Below are positions 48,121 to 60,300 of a stretch of 64,000 nt of DNA, in pieces. Positions within the stretch are counted from its first letter, which is position 1; every line of letters begins with the position of its first letter. The DNA comes from Ophioderma brevispina (lineage: Eukaryota; Echinodermata; Ophiuroidea; Amphilepidida; Ophiodermatidae), in the NCBI GenBank assembly GCA_023653785.1, contig JAMKCH010012541.1:25298-89297 (forward strand), read 5' to 3'. The notes beneath the pieces are model-generated. The model was given only the letters and a program-made list of their open reading frames with translations. It did no database searches and had not been told where the DNA came from. The position numbers and the translations under genes were made by a program.

Positions 48121-48129
48121 GATCATGAA

Positions 48130-48610
48130 ACTATTCTATGGGGAGGGTGTGCGGTGTTGGGGAGGGGGTTGGGTGTTTGGGGGAGGTTGGGTGTGGAGAT
48201 GGAGTGGGTGTTGGGGGAGGGGTGGGGTGTTGCGGGAGTGTTTGGGAGGGGTTTGGGTAATTGCCGGGGTGTTTGGGGCCGGGTTGGGTCTTGCGGGGAG
48301 TATGGTAGGTGTGGGGTGTTTCCTGGTGTTGGGGAAGGGTGGGAGTGTTGCGGGTGTTCGGGAGGGGGTCGGGTAGGGTTTGCGGAGGGATGAGGGGTAT
48401 GGGGAGGGGATGGGGGGGTTGCGGGTGTTTGGGGAGGGAGGTGTGTTATAGGGTATTGGGGTAGGGTTGTGGAGAGGTGTTTGAGGGTGTAGGGGTGTTG
48501 CAGGGGGTGTTGGGGATGAGAGTGGGGTTTGGGGGGGCATGGGGTTTGCGGGGTGTTGGGGAGGGGTGGAGTGTTGCGGGGTATGGGGGAGGGTGTAGGG
48601 TGTTGAAGTT
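48130..48610 (+). repeat. G-rich minisatellite
   Basis: Degenerate units of roughly 16-30 bp around GGGTGTTTGGGGAGGG and GTTGCGGGTGTT. The minus strand gives two overlapping Pro/Thr/His-rich frames of 165-174 codons that simply translate the repeat. High G-quadruplex potential. Confidence 0.9.
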
Positions 48611-48749
48611 GCATTATCACATGTTAGTAGCGCAATTCGGCGGAGACATATTTTACGCATCGCATAAATACTAGTTCGCCTTGTTTTATTCTTATGCTTG
48701 TTGTAATTTTAATAAATATGTGAAACTGACTTTGGAAAAATTCTTTACA

Positions 48750-51700
48750 TGTTGTGACTTTGTTTACCACCCCGCTACGGTCTCTTTGTCTCCGCGTTGG
48801 CGGGCCGTGTCTTACCGCGGCACGCCTTGTTTTTCATCGCTCGTTTGCGTTCCGGCACGCGCGCCCATCTGGCTCGCTTCACCCACTTTTTCATCAAGTC
48901 TTTGCGCTTGCCGCCAACCGCGAACCCGCTTTTCCGTGCGTTCATTAAACGGTCTTGCTCCGCTGTCGCTCGGTTGGTGCTTGTTCTTTTGCGGTGGCCT
49001 TTCGATATTTGCAATGGTTCGACGCATTGAACCCAGTATCCCTGTTTAATGTTTCAATCCGCTAAGGGAAAGGGGGGCTGGTGTTCGATAGCCACGGTCA
49101 TAGGTTCTTCCAGGGGCGGCCCCGCTGCTTTGGGAGCACCTAAAGAACTGTTGTAGTCTCGGCCTACTTCAATCACGGCGGTAGTAGGGACCGCGTTTGC
49201 TGTTCTCTCCCACTCGGGAGTTTCCTCCGCGTCTACCGCCTCTGCATAGAACCGGCCGCTGGCTCACACGGCGCTCGGTCTCGAGGCTCCGTACAGGGGC
49301 TAAGTGCGCCCGGTGTCAAGGCTAGCTCGCTAAGTAAAAGACTCCTGCTCTGCCTTTTTCCCTTGGGGATTTTGGCGGCTCCGGACATCCCGGTACGGCA
49401 GCCTCTGTTTGCTTTCATAAGCGTGTTAGTTGGCCGGCTCCCTCCGGGGGCCAGCTGGCTAGCACACGGCCGGCGCTGGCTCGCCCGCTTTAGCTCGTTC
49501 TGTTATCGTGTCATGGCTAATAAGCGTCGTCTGCTCTGCTCTCTCCCTGTTGGATTGGGCGGCTGCAGTCCGGCCGGTGGCGGTGTGTTGGCCATGGTGA
49601 CGCCCGGGTTTTCTCGTGCCTATCCATCGCCCCTTACCGACACCGCCCGCTGCGCTCTTGGGTGTTCTGCGAGGTTCTCGTCTGCCCCTCGACCCAGTTC
49701 GCTGTGCACTTGGGTAGCCGGCAGGTCATCGGGGCTTGATTTCGTCCAGGCCTGAGGTGGTTTCCTCGGTTCCCCGTTACGGGGCGCCGGCGGGTTCCCA
49801 GTTTATGCTTCACTGCTCCCCCCGCTGGCAGCCTGCTAAAGCCGCGCTGGTGTCAATATCCTGGCTCGTTCGCCTGCTTCACCATGCCTTCATCCCGGGC
49901 CAGGTGGGGCCTGCGCAATCAGGCGCTTTCGCCCGGGTTGGTCCCCGGTCACGCGGGGTACCGTGCGCGGTTTACTTGTTTCGGTTCGACCACACTGGTT
50001 CCCCCGCTTCGGTTCACAGCCGTTAAGGCACACCCTGCCCCCATTGGCTGCCTCTAGCCCCAGCGGTGTTAATCTGCTCATGCTGGCCTGCATGCTTCAC
50101 CAGGCCTTCACGGGCTAGGTGGGGCGCGCAGCTCTTCGCCAGGTTGGCCCCCCGCGTCACTCGGAGGTTCCTTTTGGCGGATTACTGGTGCGGTTCGTCA
50201 GCGCTAGTTCCCTCTACGGTCCAGCTGCTTCGGTACACCCTTGTGTGTTTCCGTTCTCTTCTGCCCCCGTAGGGCATCCTCCGGGGCTTGCCTCCGCGGG
50301 AGGGCCGGTGCAGGCTGCAGCATGCCCTCTCAGTGCGCGCTGCGTGCCCGTGTCGCTATAAGTCTCTTTTGCGGGTTGTATAGCTTGTGGTTCCGGGACT
50401 TCTAGTGCTGTGTCTCGCTCCCCCCCGCCTTCGGGCTCGGAGTACTCCTCCTTTTATAGCGTCTCACCGTCTCGGAGGTGATCGGCTTGGGTTGATTGTT
50501 TAAACTCAATCCTCTTAATTGCCGCGCCCCTCCTTCCCACAGGTTGCGCTGCATGGTGACGTTTATCCGCCGTCGTTGCGTTGATTTCCGGGCTTAACCA
50601 CACGACTGGTCCCCTCTTACTGGGCGCGGTTGCTCGGAGTTGTTGTTGTCGCCTTCCCTGGTGTTGACTTGTCATTTCACGCACGCGCCGCGACCTGTCC
50701 TCCCTTGCGGGGATGTCGCGGCGCGCCTTGGCTCTCGTGCATCCCCTCCCCCTCTGATCTTTATGCACGTCTCCCGCCGGCTCCGCTGGGGTGCTTTTCG
50801 CTGCTCGGGGTCTCCCTTTGGAGCTTGGTAGCCTCGGGCTGTCTGCTACCCTCCATGGGCTTTCAGCTCTGGTTCGCCGTCTCTTTCCTTCGCATGCGAT
50901 CTGTTGGGCGGCTGAGCTGGTGCTGCCTCGGTAGCCTAGCTTTCCTTCGTGGTGCTGTCCGGGCCCGTTCCCGTTGTGCACCAATCTGGAACTATTAGGC
51001 TCTGGTCTCTGCCAGTTAGGCGGCTGGCCATTTAGGCCGTGGCTGTCCTGGCTCTTAGGCTCTTGCTGTTAGGCTCGCTACCTATCCTGTCCGCGTATCC
51101 CTTGGGGAACTTGGACTCAGGCTATGAGGCAGCTTCGCTGCTCCCCTCCTGGGGATCACCTGTGCTAGCGCCGCTTCCGAGTCGGGCCTAGTGACAGTTG
51201 CCGTCTGGCGTTAGTCTCTGTTCCCCCTTGGGGTCTATACCATGTTTCTAGCCTTGACTTGATACTGGTCTTTGGTCTTTAGCCCCCGACTTCCTTGGGA
51301 GATCGTGGCCTTTAGCCTCAGGCGCCTTTGACTTTCCGCCTTGGCCTAAAGCCTTGGCTTTTCATCGCCTACCTTTTCTTGACTTAGACCTTTCATCTCC
51401 ATTTGGGGTAGCTGGCCCTGGTTGTTTTCCTCGCAGCTTGGCTTGACCCTTGTCGGGCCTAGCCTGGCCTGGCCTTATCCCTGCTGCTATGGTGTAGTTA
51501 ACCCTTGGCCCCCTTCGGGGTTGTTGAGGCCTGTGCCTATGACGGTCTGGGCGTGCCCCCCATTGGCTTCACTGGGCCGGCCTAGGCCTTGGGTAGGGGC
51601 TTTAGGTCTTCTCCCTTGGCCTTACACCCCATACAGGGAACTGATCACATCGCGCTTGCTGTTCTCCTCCCTCCGTCTCACTCTTTTGGCGGGCGCGAGA

Positions 51701-54300
51701 CCCTCGGCCTACATGCCGTCTGGTGCCCTCGTGGCCTAGCCTGCTCTTGGCCGGTCTCGGGCTTGGTCATTCAGTCTTGATGCTGATGCTCGGGTTCCTC
51801 ATTGGGGCTTGGCTCCCACCCAGAGTGTGATCCCCTCTGCCCCCTCCCCCCCCTCTGGGCTCTGTCTGTCCTGCGCGCTGGTGGTTTTTGCTCTGTTGTC
51901 TAACCTTACCTGTGCTCCCAGGCCATACTCCTCTCACCCTTGGGGCTAGCCTTGAGGTCTTTTTTCGACTTTTGCCTGGACACTGCCACTGTTTGTGGTC
52001 AGTGGTCTTTTTTGACCATGGATCCCTCTCCTTTGTTCGGGAGTGTATGGGATCTGGCCTTTGACAGTTCTCGCAACATTCCTTTGGCTCCCGGCTGATA
52101 GCCTGGTCCACTGTCTCCCTCGGGGGACTTGGACACAGGTTTTTTTGGGTTGGCTCGACGTGCCCCTCTTTGGGGCTCGTTTGTACGGGCTTAGCGTCGG
52201 CCTTGTTCGGCCTACGTTGGGGCTCTTCCGTGCCTACGCCGGTGTGGGCTCTCCCGATTCGTCGGGGTCAATCTTAGGGGGTTCCCCCTCTCCCCTCCAG
52301 CGGTTTTTTCAGGCTCCCGTTGTTTGCTCTCTTCACTGCTGGTTTTTCCTTGCCACGCCTTCTGTCCCTCACTGTGCTGCCTAGTGGGATCCCCGCTGAC
52401 GGTGGGGATTCCCCTAGTTTGGGTGGGTTCTCAGACTGCCTTCACAGTGCTTTCCTCATTGTTCTCTTGGCATTGGCTTGGTCTAGTCTTCCCGCCGTGC
52501 CTTGCGCCTGGATCTTGTGCTTTTCCACTTAGTACCCTCGGGGTCCTGGGTCACGTTCGGTTGCTCTGCCTCCTAGTCCTTTACGATCTGGGAGCCTTTG
52601 ACATGATGGCCTGCCCACTTCCGACTGGGATGTTTATTATCCCCTCTATCCTAGTCGGGTCCAAAGTGACCTGAACTTTTAAGGCCGGTTGGGTGCTTCT
52701 CGCTCCCGGGTGGGGATGGCTCTGGGGCGTAAACCCCCGCTGTGAGCTCATTACTTCTTCATGTCTGCCGGTCTCGAGTTTGGTTGACGAGTTGGTTACG
52801 TTACTTTCCCTTTTCTCGCGGCTTTGGTGATTCTTAATCGGTATCTCGCCCTCTCGGGTAGCACCTCTCGGTGGCTCTCTTCACTTTCTTAACCTCGGGA
52901 GATATTGTGTTTTGTCGAAGCCGCTTATGCTGCCCGCGGACCTCTTCTCTCTGGCATCCTTATGCCCGTAGCCGAGTTCGGCTACGCAGCTACTCGTTTG
53001 CCTCCTCGAGAACCGATTTGTCGTTCGAGGAAAGAAGCGCCCTGAAGTTCCTCATGTTAGGATCATTTCTGTCCTTCTAACGACTTTGTCCCCTGCCCTC
53101 TGCTTGCCGTCCGCCACTGGTTTGCTTCTTCTGCTTGGGCTTCCCCGAGCAGTTAGTTAGCTCTCCTCCGCGGGTCGCCTCTCGAGGCTTGACTCGTGTT
53201 CCTGCAGAGCAACCTATGGGTTCTCCCCTCTGGTAGCCTTCTCGGCCGGTTTATCCACTTTGTCTACCTTTCGGGCCAGGATTGACTCTGGCCCGATCTG
53301 GGGGGTGCTAGTATTTATCATTAATTCTACCTTGACTGCTCTTCGGTTGCCCTGGATTCTGGTGCCGCGGCGTCCTGTATTCGGAGGTCCTCGCCTCTTC
53401 TTGTCTTTTCTTTTCCTCGTTGGTTCTGTCACCTCCGAGTCGAGGGCCCTGAATCGTCCCTTCGCCCCCTCCATCTCCTGACTGTGACAGTCTGAGGTGG
53501 GACCTTTCGCTTATTTTTGAGGCTTTGTTGGCTGTCTCCGATCATCCGTTGTCTGGATTTTCGGTCAACTAGCTAGCCTACCCACGCCAGGGTTTGTTCG
53601 GATCGAGCCTTTCGGTTGACGTTGGTTTCTTTCCATTTACTCCTGCAAGCTTCCTCGTTTCTCTTTCTACCCGAAAGCGAGTTCCCCCCTCTTTGGTTCC
53701 CTTAGTTCTATCTGCTAGTTCTGGCGTAAGCCCCCCACCCCCCCCCCAATCGTTCCTTGGGTGCGGTGTCTCCTAACTAGCCCTCGCTTTTATTACTCTT
53801 TTCGGTCCCTTTCCTTCCCGGCTGGATAGCTCGGAGATTTCCTTCCACTTGTAGCTTCCTTCTTCTTCCGGGTCAGGGTTGAACTTATCTCTCAGCCCTT
53901 CTCGGGGCTGGGGCCTTTAGCCTTCATGCAGTCTCTCAACCTTTATCTCCCCTGGGCCGCTCTCCGTGGGGTTCTTCTGTGTTGCTCTGATCGACTCCCC
54001 TCTCTAAGGGGCCCGCTCCTATCCTCGTTTTTTAGGGGTTAGGCTTATTTTTTGCCCCGCGTCTTTACCGGCCGCCTGGGCGCTTCTCTGGTTCCCTCCC
54101 GGATCCTCATTTGTTCGCAAGGCTGTGAGGCCTTGTTCTCTCGCTCTCACGCCTTTGCTGCGGGGTTCTTCGGGCCCTTTGTCCAGGGCCTCTACGTCGC
54201 ACTCAAGTCTCTGTCGGAGCTCTTCCTCGCTTCGCCTATTCCTTAGGCTTGCGGTGTTCTCTGCGGATTTCGTGGCTCTGGCTCTCCTCTAATAAACTTT
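48750..54300. other. GC-rich, A-poor block of unknown nature
   Basis: Composition changes abruptly near 48760 and back near 54300. In between the plus strand is rich in C, G and T and strikingly short of A, with many CG dinucleotides, unlike all the rest of the window. No long frame exists on either strand. Plus-strand frames are hydrophobic and minus-strand ones are Lys/Arg/Gln-rich, as composition predicts. A few minus-strand pieces look protein-like (NMRNFRALLSSNDKSVLEEA and AELGYGHKDAREKRS, about 52.9-53.1 kb, in different frames). Part of the block is a tandem repeat (49805-50240). A decayed retroelement read on the minus strand, a large noncoding element core, or foreign DNA are all possible; I could not recognise a domain. 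Confidence 0.6.
49805..50240 (+). repeat. Diverged ~206-bp tandem repeat inside the GC-rich block
   Basis: Two consecutive units share, in order, CCCCC..TGGC(A/T)GCCT, a GTGTxAAT word, a TGGC word, TGCTTCACCA(T/G)GCCTTCA, GGGC(C)AGGTGGGGC, a CTTxCGCC...GGTTGG word, CGGTxxAC and a GCTTCGGT word. The second starts about 206 bp after the first. A third, weaker relative may follow from 50240. Confidence 0.6.
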
Positions 54301-54539
54301 GGCCCAGGTCTTTTAATCACATTATAAAGTCTAAGGTCCTTTTACTCACCCCTGGTGTTCTCCACTGTCTAGGTGTGTTATGGGCTTCCTGACTTAGGAA
54401 TCTTGATTCCATTGTTTTTCTGCTCTGGCTTTTGGTCTACCTTTGACGGCATCCTATGGCTGCTCTCTTAAATATCATGCTCCACCTCCGACGAGTGTGC
54501 TAGTCTGGTGTTGATTGAAATTATTGATTCCAACGGGGG

Positions 54540-54655
54540 TAATGCAATATTTCAGTCAACATGGTGGTAAAGGAAATCAGCTCAGTGTAATGATTTTAGT
54601 AAAACACATTATGTTTTATAAATCATATAACGGCCTGATTCCTTTCCAATGTTGA
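54540..54655 (+). repeat. Family F repeat, additional copy
   Basis: TTTCAGTCAACATGG, AAAGGAAATCAGCTCAGTG and an AACACATTATGTTTTATAA stretch match the arm at 54840-54895. The last word is inverted relative to it. A partial inverted copy (CTGATTCCTTTCCAATGTTGAC) closes the segment at about 54650, so this is a small fold-back unit. Confidence 0.6.
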
Positions 54656-54754
54656 CTTCCCGTTTCCAGGCCCGCCCCACAACAGGATATGTGCACGCGT
54701 CCGTGTGGGTTCTGAGCCCCAACGGAATTTGGGAAGAGTAATTGCCGCAGGTGT

Positions 54755-54872
54755 GACCTGGGGTCACTGGTTTTTTTTATGGGTGCTTTAAAATAGGTAT
54801 TTTGGGGCAGTCCACTTCTCAGAAGGGAATTGCATATTTTTCAGTCACATTGGAAAGGAAATCAGCCTCAGT
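54755..54872 (+). repeat. Right copy of the inverted flanking repeat (family F)
   Basis: GACCTGGGGTCACTGG, GGGTGCTTTAAAATAGGTAT, TCCACTTCTCAGAAGG, TTTCAGTCACATTGG and AAAGGAAATCAGCCTCAGT are the ordered inverted complements of 46918-47056. It lies about 450 bp outside the right edge of the GC-rich block. Confidence 0.8.
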
Positions 54873-55084
54873 TATATTTATAAAACATAATGTGTTTTTA
54901 ACAAACTAGTTTCTCACCCCAGGGTTTGTAAGTCAAATCTTTTCCTAAGACTACACAGATGTGGAATGTGGATGGTAACCGATAAGATATAGTAAGGAGG
55001 AGCATGACTGTGTGGTCCAAGACCTTGATTTTCATCAGAGGAGTGGGCATAGGTTGTGGAAGGGTGGTGTTTTGATTGACCAAC

Positions 55085-57370
55085 TTTTGTATCGGATCAT
55101 CGGATCGGCGGCGCGATTTTGCTAAATCGCCAAAGATCGGATCGCAAAAATATGTCCGAGCTTGCCGATCCTCAACCGATTATTGAATAAAGAAGGGACA
55201 AAGGTATACTGGAATTTACCAGTTTTTAGTTGAAGAACACGAGTTACTCAAACTGATTTTAATATGTGTATTAGCTTCATCTTCATCAATTATAACTCTT
55301 AGCCTACATGAGAAAACTTAAGTCTATGAGCTACTTCGATAATACTATCAACGATCTCACTTCAAGGCGTTCCAATTCAATCTATACTACAACTGTCGGT
55401 CCTTCTAATTATCAACGCATGACAGGCGCATGACCTCTCTGCTCTCCAACGGAAATTCGTCGTTGTAAAGTGAACTGAGAAAATTACTGCTTAATGTTTT
55501 ATTATTTTGTATCTTTGTGCTTCAATTTCAAAGCCTTCTGACATAAAAATCCTTAAATGCAAGTCCAGCAATACGGCCGAATTATTCCCGTTTCCACTCT
55601 TTCGTTACGTATTTTTTAGGTTCGTTTCACTGTTGCAGTGGCTGTATTTTTGTACGCAATCAACAGTGTCCCTATAAATACGTGAAGAAGACCAAGTTGT
55701 TTTTGGCCAAAACTGTGCGTGCTGCAAGAATTCTCAGTACTTAATTTGGCATAGAAGATACCATTTAATAATAATATCTTTGTCACCACCTGTATAGCTT
55801 ACCAATCTCACGTGGTGCTACTCATCTCATTCCATTCTCCTCCATTTATTTTAATGCTTGAAAAAGAAAAATGGGATCAGCAGAAAGTTTTTTTGATTTA
55901 TAACGGCGGTACGGAATATTTTCCCGACATAGTTTGTTTACAACAAACTGCAAAAAATATCTAAATTCATTGATCTGCGTGAGAGAACTAACTTTAACAC
56001 CATAGATCTAGAGAGGGTGTAAATGAAACAGTCTAAAAATCTCAGGTTACTTTTATGGATTTTTTGCATCAGAGAGGATCAGAAATTTTGATTAATACGA
56101 GAACATACCCTCCTAGGTGTAAACCTATGGACCCCATGGGGCACTGAGAAAATTAAACATTTCTTATCGGTAGTTTTAGCTCTGTGGCTCTGAACTGAGC
56201 ACCAAACAACCTTTCCCACAATGCTAGTATGCTACTATTAGGCTGATTTACGATGCAAGCTCATACTTTCCGCACCTCCGTAGTTTTTGAGAACAGACAC
56301 AAAACATGAGCGCGCGTTGGGGGGACCGTGTTTAAGAATGAATATCAATTTGCTTAGAACATAAATAACGCTAATCCCCAAAGGCCATGTGGCGGCTAGC
56401 TGCTCATCTATCCATGCTCTCATTGATTATTATGATACATAAAAAGATAATGGGATCATCATCAGCAAGGTCAATGAATTCTCAGCCCTTGCGAGCTAAG
56501 GCGCGAGGAGGTAAAGGTCAGCTCATGCAATCACTATGCTCTGCAGCTGTCTAAGCCGTGTTTTCCCGGGGAAACCCATTTACGTCATTGAGATTGATTG
56601 AGGGGTGTTTATACTTACCGTGACAAAAATCTGTTAAAAGAAATGACGGAAATCATAAAAAATAATACAATGATGAAGAATGGGAATCCAATTGATTTGT
56701 AAATTGTTTCTTGCGAAACAGAATTTTATTATAAATAATTTTTCGCCATTTTTACTGCAATGTACTGCAGTACTATCGAGCCGTACACGCACATGTCCTT
56801 CGCTTCGCACCTGTCAAGCATAATTAGCATCTTGTAGACTGCCTGACCTGGGGATGACGGCACGTTAGGCCGGTCGATCGACTACGGTATAAATTGTAAC
56901 CAAAAGTTTTGGATTTATATTAACTTGAACGCAATCATTTTGAAATGCAATATAAAATAGAAATCTTCATTTAAAAAAACAAAAAAAGTGAGCATGAGGG
57001 TCTGATATTCATGATGAAGCTCAGGAACAGAGTTGTTTTGCGGGAATTTACAATGCCGCTTATTGGTTGGCGGACTTTCTATTTTACCACATTCTGTAAT
57101 AAAGATAACCTTTCTCTAAAGACCTCATCGGAACTTGTAACAAATGTGGACACACAGATATCTATTAACTAAATCATCGTCGCCAATTCCTATAGTTGTA
57201 AAAAGTTGAACCACCAGTGCAACTCCTACTAATACTCATTAGGTTGGTCGATCTTTAACATATAGGACAAACCATCGGATCGGATCGGTGGATCGGCCGA
57301 TACGACAAAAATAGTATCGGCCATCCGGATCGCAGAGTAAACCCTGGATCGGTTTATCTCTAGTTGTGTT
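55085..57370. mobile_element. GATCGG-rich ends, possibly a hAT-like element
   Basis: Two clusters of GATCGG/CCGATC words lie at 55092-55190 and 57270-57365. The second ends GGATCGGTTTATCTCTAG. Termini made of ATCGGATCGG words ending in ATCTCTA are typical of a widespread hAT group. The 2-kb interior has no recognisable transposase. The two clusters may belong to separate short copies. Confidence 0.35.
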
Positions 57371-60300
57371 AAAGACGGGCAAAATTCAGAAGACAGTATT
57401 GGGTGTTTTGGGCACATGCTTTTGTCATTTTGTGATTGTCCAGCATCATGTCTTTTAAAGTGACAGGATGATATTTTTTTTTTAGGGTTCACAAACAAAT
57501 TTCTCTCCATTTGCGAGCACGTAATTGGATTGTACAACTCCACTGGAATTTTTCAGAGGTTTTATTGGACAAACAAGAACAATAAAACCAAAAACGTAAA
57601 TATTTTGAACTTGGCCACTGCTTATCGTACTCTATTATATGTGCACGACAGAAAATACTATCATCAACTTATAACATAATTGGGGCAGAAGACGGTGGTT
57701 CAGCTACTCTCCTTCAGGTAGGATCTTACTTACATTTGTGAGCATTACCACTAATGAAAAAAAACAGGTAAAAAAATGGGTGCTTCTTTCTTAAATGCTA
57801 TTGTTAACATGTTAAAGAGACACTGCACATTGAAAAATAGTGTGCCCCCTAATAATTTTTCGAAATCGTTTTTTTGCATGGCTGTAAAGGCTTTATATAC
57901 AAAGCCCTCACCCGAATGATTAAGACCAAATCACTTCCTTACGGGTACACGAACGAGTTTATAATTTAGCGTCGCTGGGACGTTAAATTGCAGACGACGA
58001 AAATGGCATTTAACACAAGAACATGCCCGCCGTATGCATGTTTCCTCCTCACGCTATGCACACAGTTTGATCGGTCCTATAAACTTTTGGGGTTTTAATA
58101 TCGTGAGTACGAGTCAAAAATATTCATATAATGTACAATTTGTTGATTAATAAAAGTTATGGAAAACTTCAAGTTGGCCTACAATTTAACCTGGATATCT
58201 TTAACCTCATATCAATGTCCCTGTTTTGCGGTATGTTATTTTTATGTGTACAATATCTCTCTGTTCTTTTCCATGGCCTGGCCTATCATTTGAGAGCAAA
58301 ATTGGAAGAAATTTCATATTTTTGTAAATGTTGCCAGTGCCACTTTCAATTGCTCTGATTGCACAGTTTGTGTTACGCAGACTAATTTCCGCTCTGTATT
58401 CTCCTATTTGGTCTTGCAACAGTATTGACTACTACCCTATTTAACTTCCAATACTTGCAAAATGTCTAACAAGCGGTATGAAATCTGAATTTTGTCTTAC
58501 AGGAACCCTTGAGATTTACATGAAAGATCAATAGCATAACCAAACCTGGATGAGGCTGTCTCTGGTAAACACACATTCACTGCTGAAGGCCCCACTCTTA
58601 AGCAGATGTCTGTACCAAGCACTACAAAAGGTAATGCTTGGGTTAGGGACAAAGAGGGAAGAAATTAAACAATGAAAACAGCTGACTATGCATTGGCTAG
58701 AGCTCAACTCTTTTTAAAAGCACACAGTGACCCCATGTTAAACTGACATCGAAATCACTATATAATGTCTGTTCTTACCAAAATTAGGGTGAGAGTGTTG
58801 AAGGCATCATGTCTCACACACACATAGAAATATTGCATCGCTCAGTATTTGGGGTTATCTGGTAGTTCTCCTTGCAATTCCCCGGGTTGATGCGTATTTG
58901 GTCCAAATGTTTTGGGGCATTATTGAATGAAGTGTAGTCGCTTCAAAGTGCCTACTTTGTTGTACCTTACAAAATGCCCAAAAAAATTTTATCACATATA
59001 ACGTGCCTCTTTTTGGCTTTACCCATGTTTCATAGTGCTTTATAAGAAATAAACAGCAACGTACCCATGCATTCACATAATGTTCTCTCGGAGCGGATAA
59101 AAATATGCGGATGCCTCAGGTGCAGAGTTCACCATTAACACCAACCATGGGAATAACCTTTGAAGTACCGTTAAGCAGTGTCGGCTACTCACTCGCATCG
59201 CCGGCTGTGCAAAAGTGGGGGTATTTATCCAACTAAGGGGTAACACACGTAACAAATCTTAACCCCTAGTCACCCCATGGGGTAGTACCATTAAATCCTG
59301 AAATGTTGGCAGGTCTTGTGATAAATTTCCCTTCAGGTTATTTCTTAGTGATTTATTATTTTCCAGTTTCACTTGCATCTAATATATTTTCTAAATACTT
59401 CAGTTATCGTCATTGTTTGTACTATATCACTCATTATCCCATTGTTCGTACTGTATTTTGTGATGAACAAAATAATATTGCTCTACTAGTCTTATTGATG
59501 AAGTTAGAGCACTGTCTGAAGAAGATTGATTGATTGATAGAATACCCACGTGGGTACAACCCATCTCAAATGAGGTTTGCGCTCTGGTGTGATTATTTTA
59601 GTAATCTTATCCATTAATTTTAATATTTGGTCCACTGTGTTTATATATTTTACACAAGTGTCATATATAGGAGGTTTTTGGTGATGCTGAACTCAAATAT
59701 AGAATTTACTACGAACTTAGCTTGAAAAGATCAAAAAGGGTAAACCAACAATGGAAGCGTCTTGTAGTCGTAATTAAATAAAAATAATATTTGGCTATTC
59801 TTGAAGGTTTGTTTTTAATTAGGGTGCTCAGCAATGAGTACATGCAAAATCACACCTTAGAGGAAAAGAGTGCCCCCTCCCATCAAAACCTAATGGGGCA
59901 AGATGACATATCCTGAAATAATGATAAGAAGGTGTTGCTGAGTTTGCTCAACCATTGGTTGCTCTGTTTTTTTAATTTCCATTTGGTCATGCTCTGTTTT
60001 TGGATTTTATCTGACATTGTTGTTCCCCTTTCACCCTGTACATATAATTGTGCCCCCTGGGAATTGAAGTATTTACATTTTAAAGGGTCAAGTTTTAGCA
60101 TTGTTGCAATACACATGCAAGCAGCAAGAAGAATTATCACTGGTAACTGAAAACGTTTGAATTTGGGCAAATGGTCTTGAATTTTAGTCACTCACAACAA
60201 TGAGGAATTATCTATTGTTACTCCTACAATTTCATACAAAATTCAGAACAAAAGTCAGACCCCATTCAGACACTTGCACCCAAAATCTGCATTGTATGAA

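Noticed and set aside
48123..48660. Two Pro/Thr-rich minus-strand frames of 165 and 174 codons
   Set aside because: They are reading frames through a G-rich minisatellite with no start context or domain.
50454..50984. 176-codon minus-strand frame as a gene
   Set aside because: Hydrophilic Arg/Gln/Ala composition is what an A-rich, T-poor strand gives by chance; no motif is recognisable and neighbouring sequence is a diverged tandem repeat.
58501..58566. A further exon of the GCPII-like gene (CAG acceptor, GTAAAC donor)
   Set aside because: It contains a stop and none of the expected downstream motifs such as the Glu-Glu or second His ligand.
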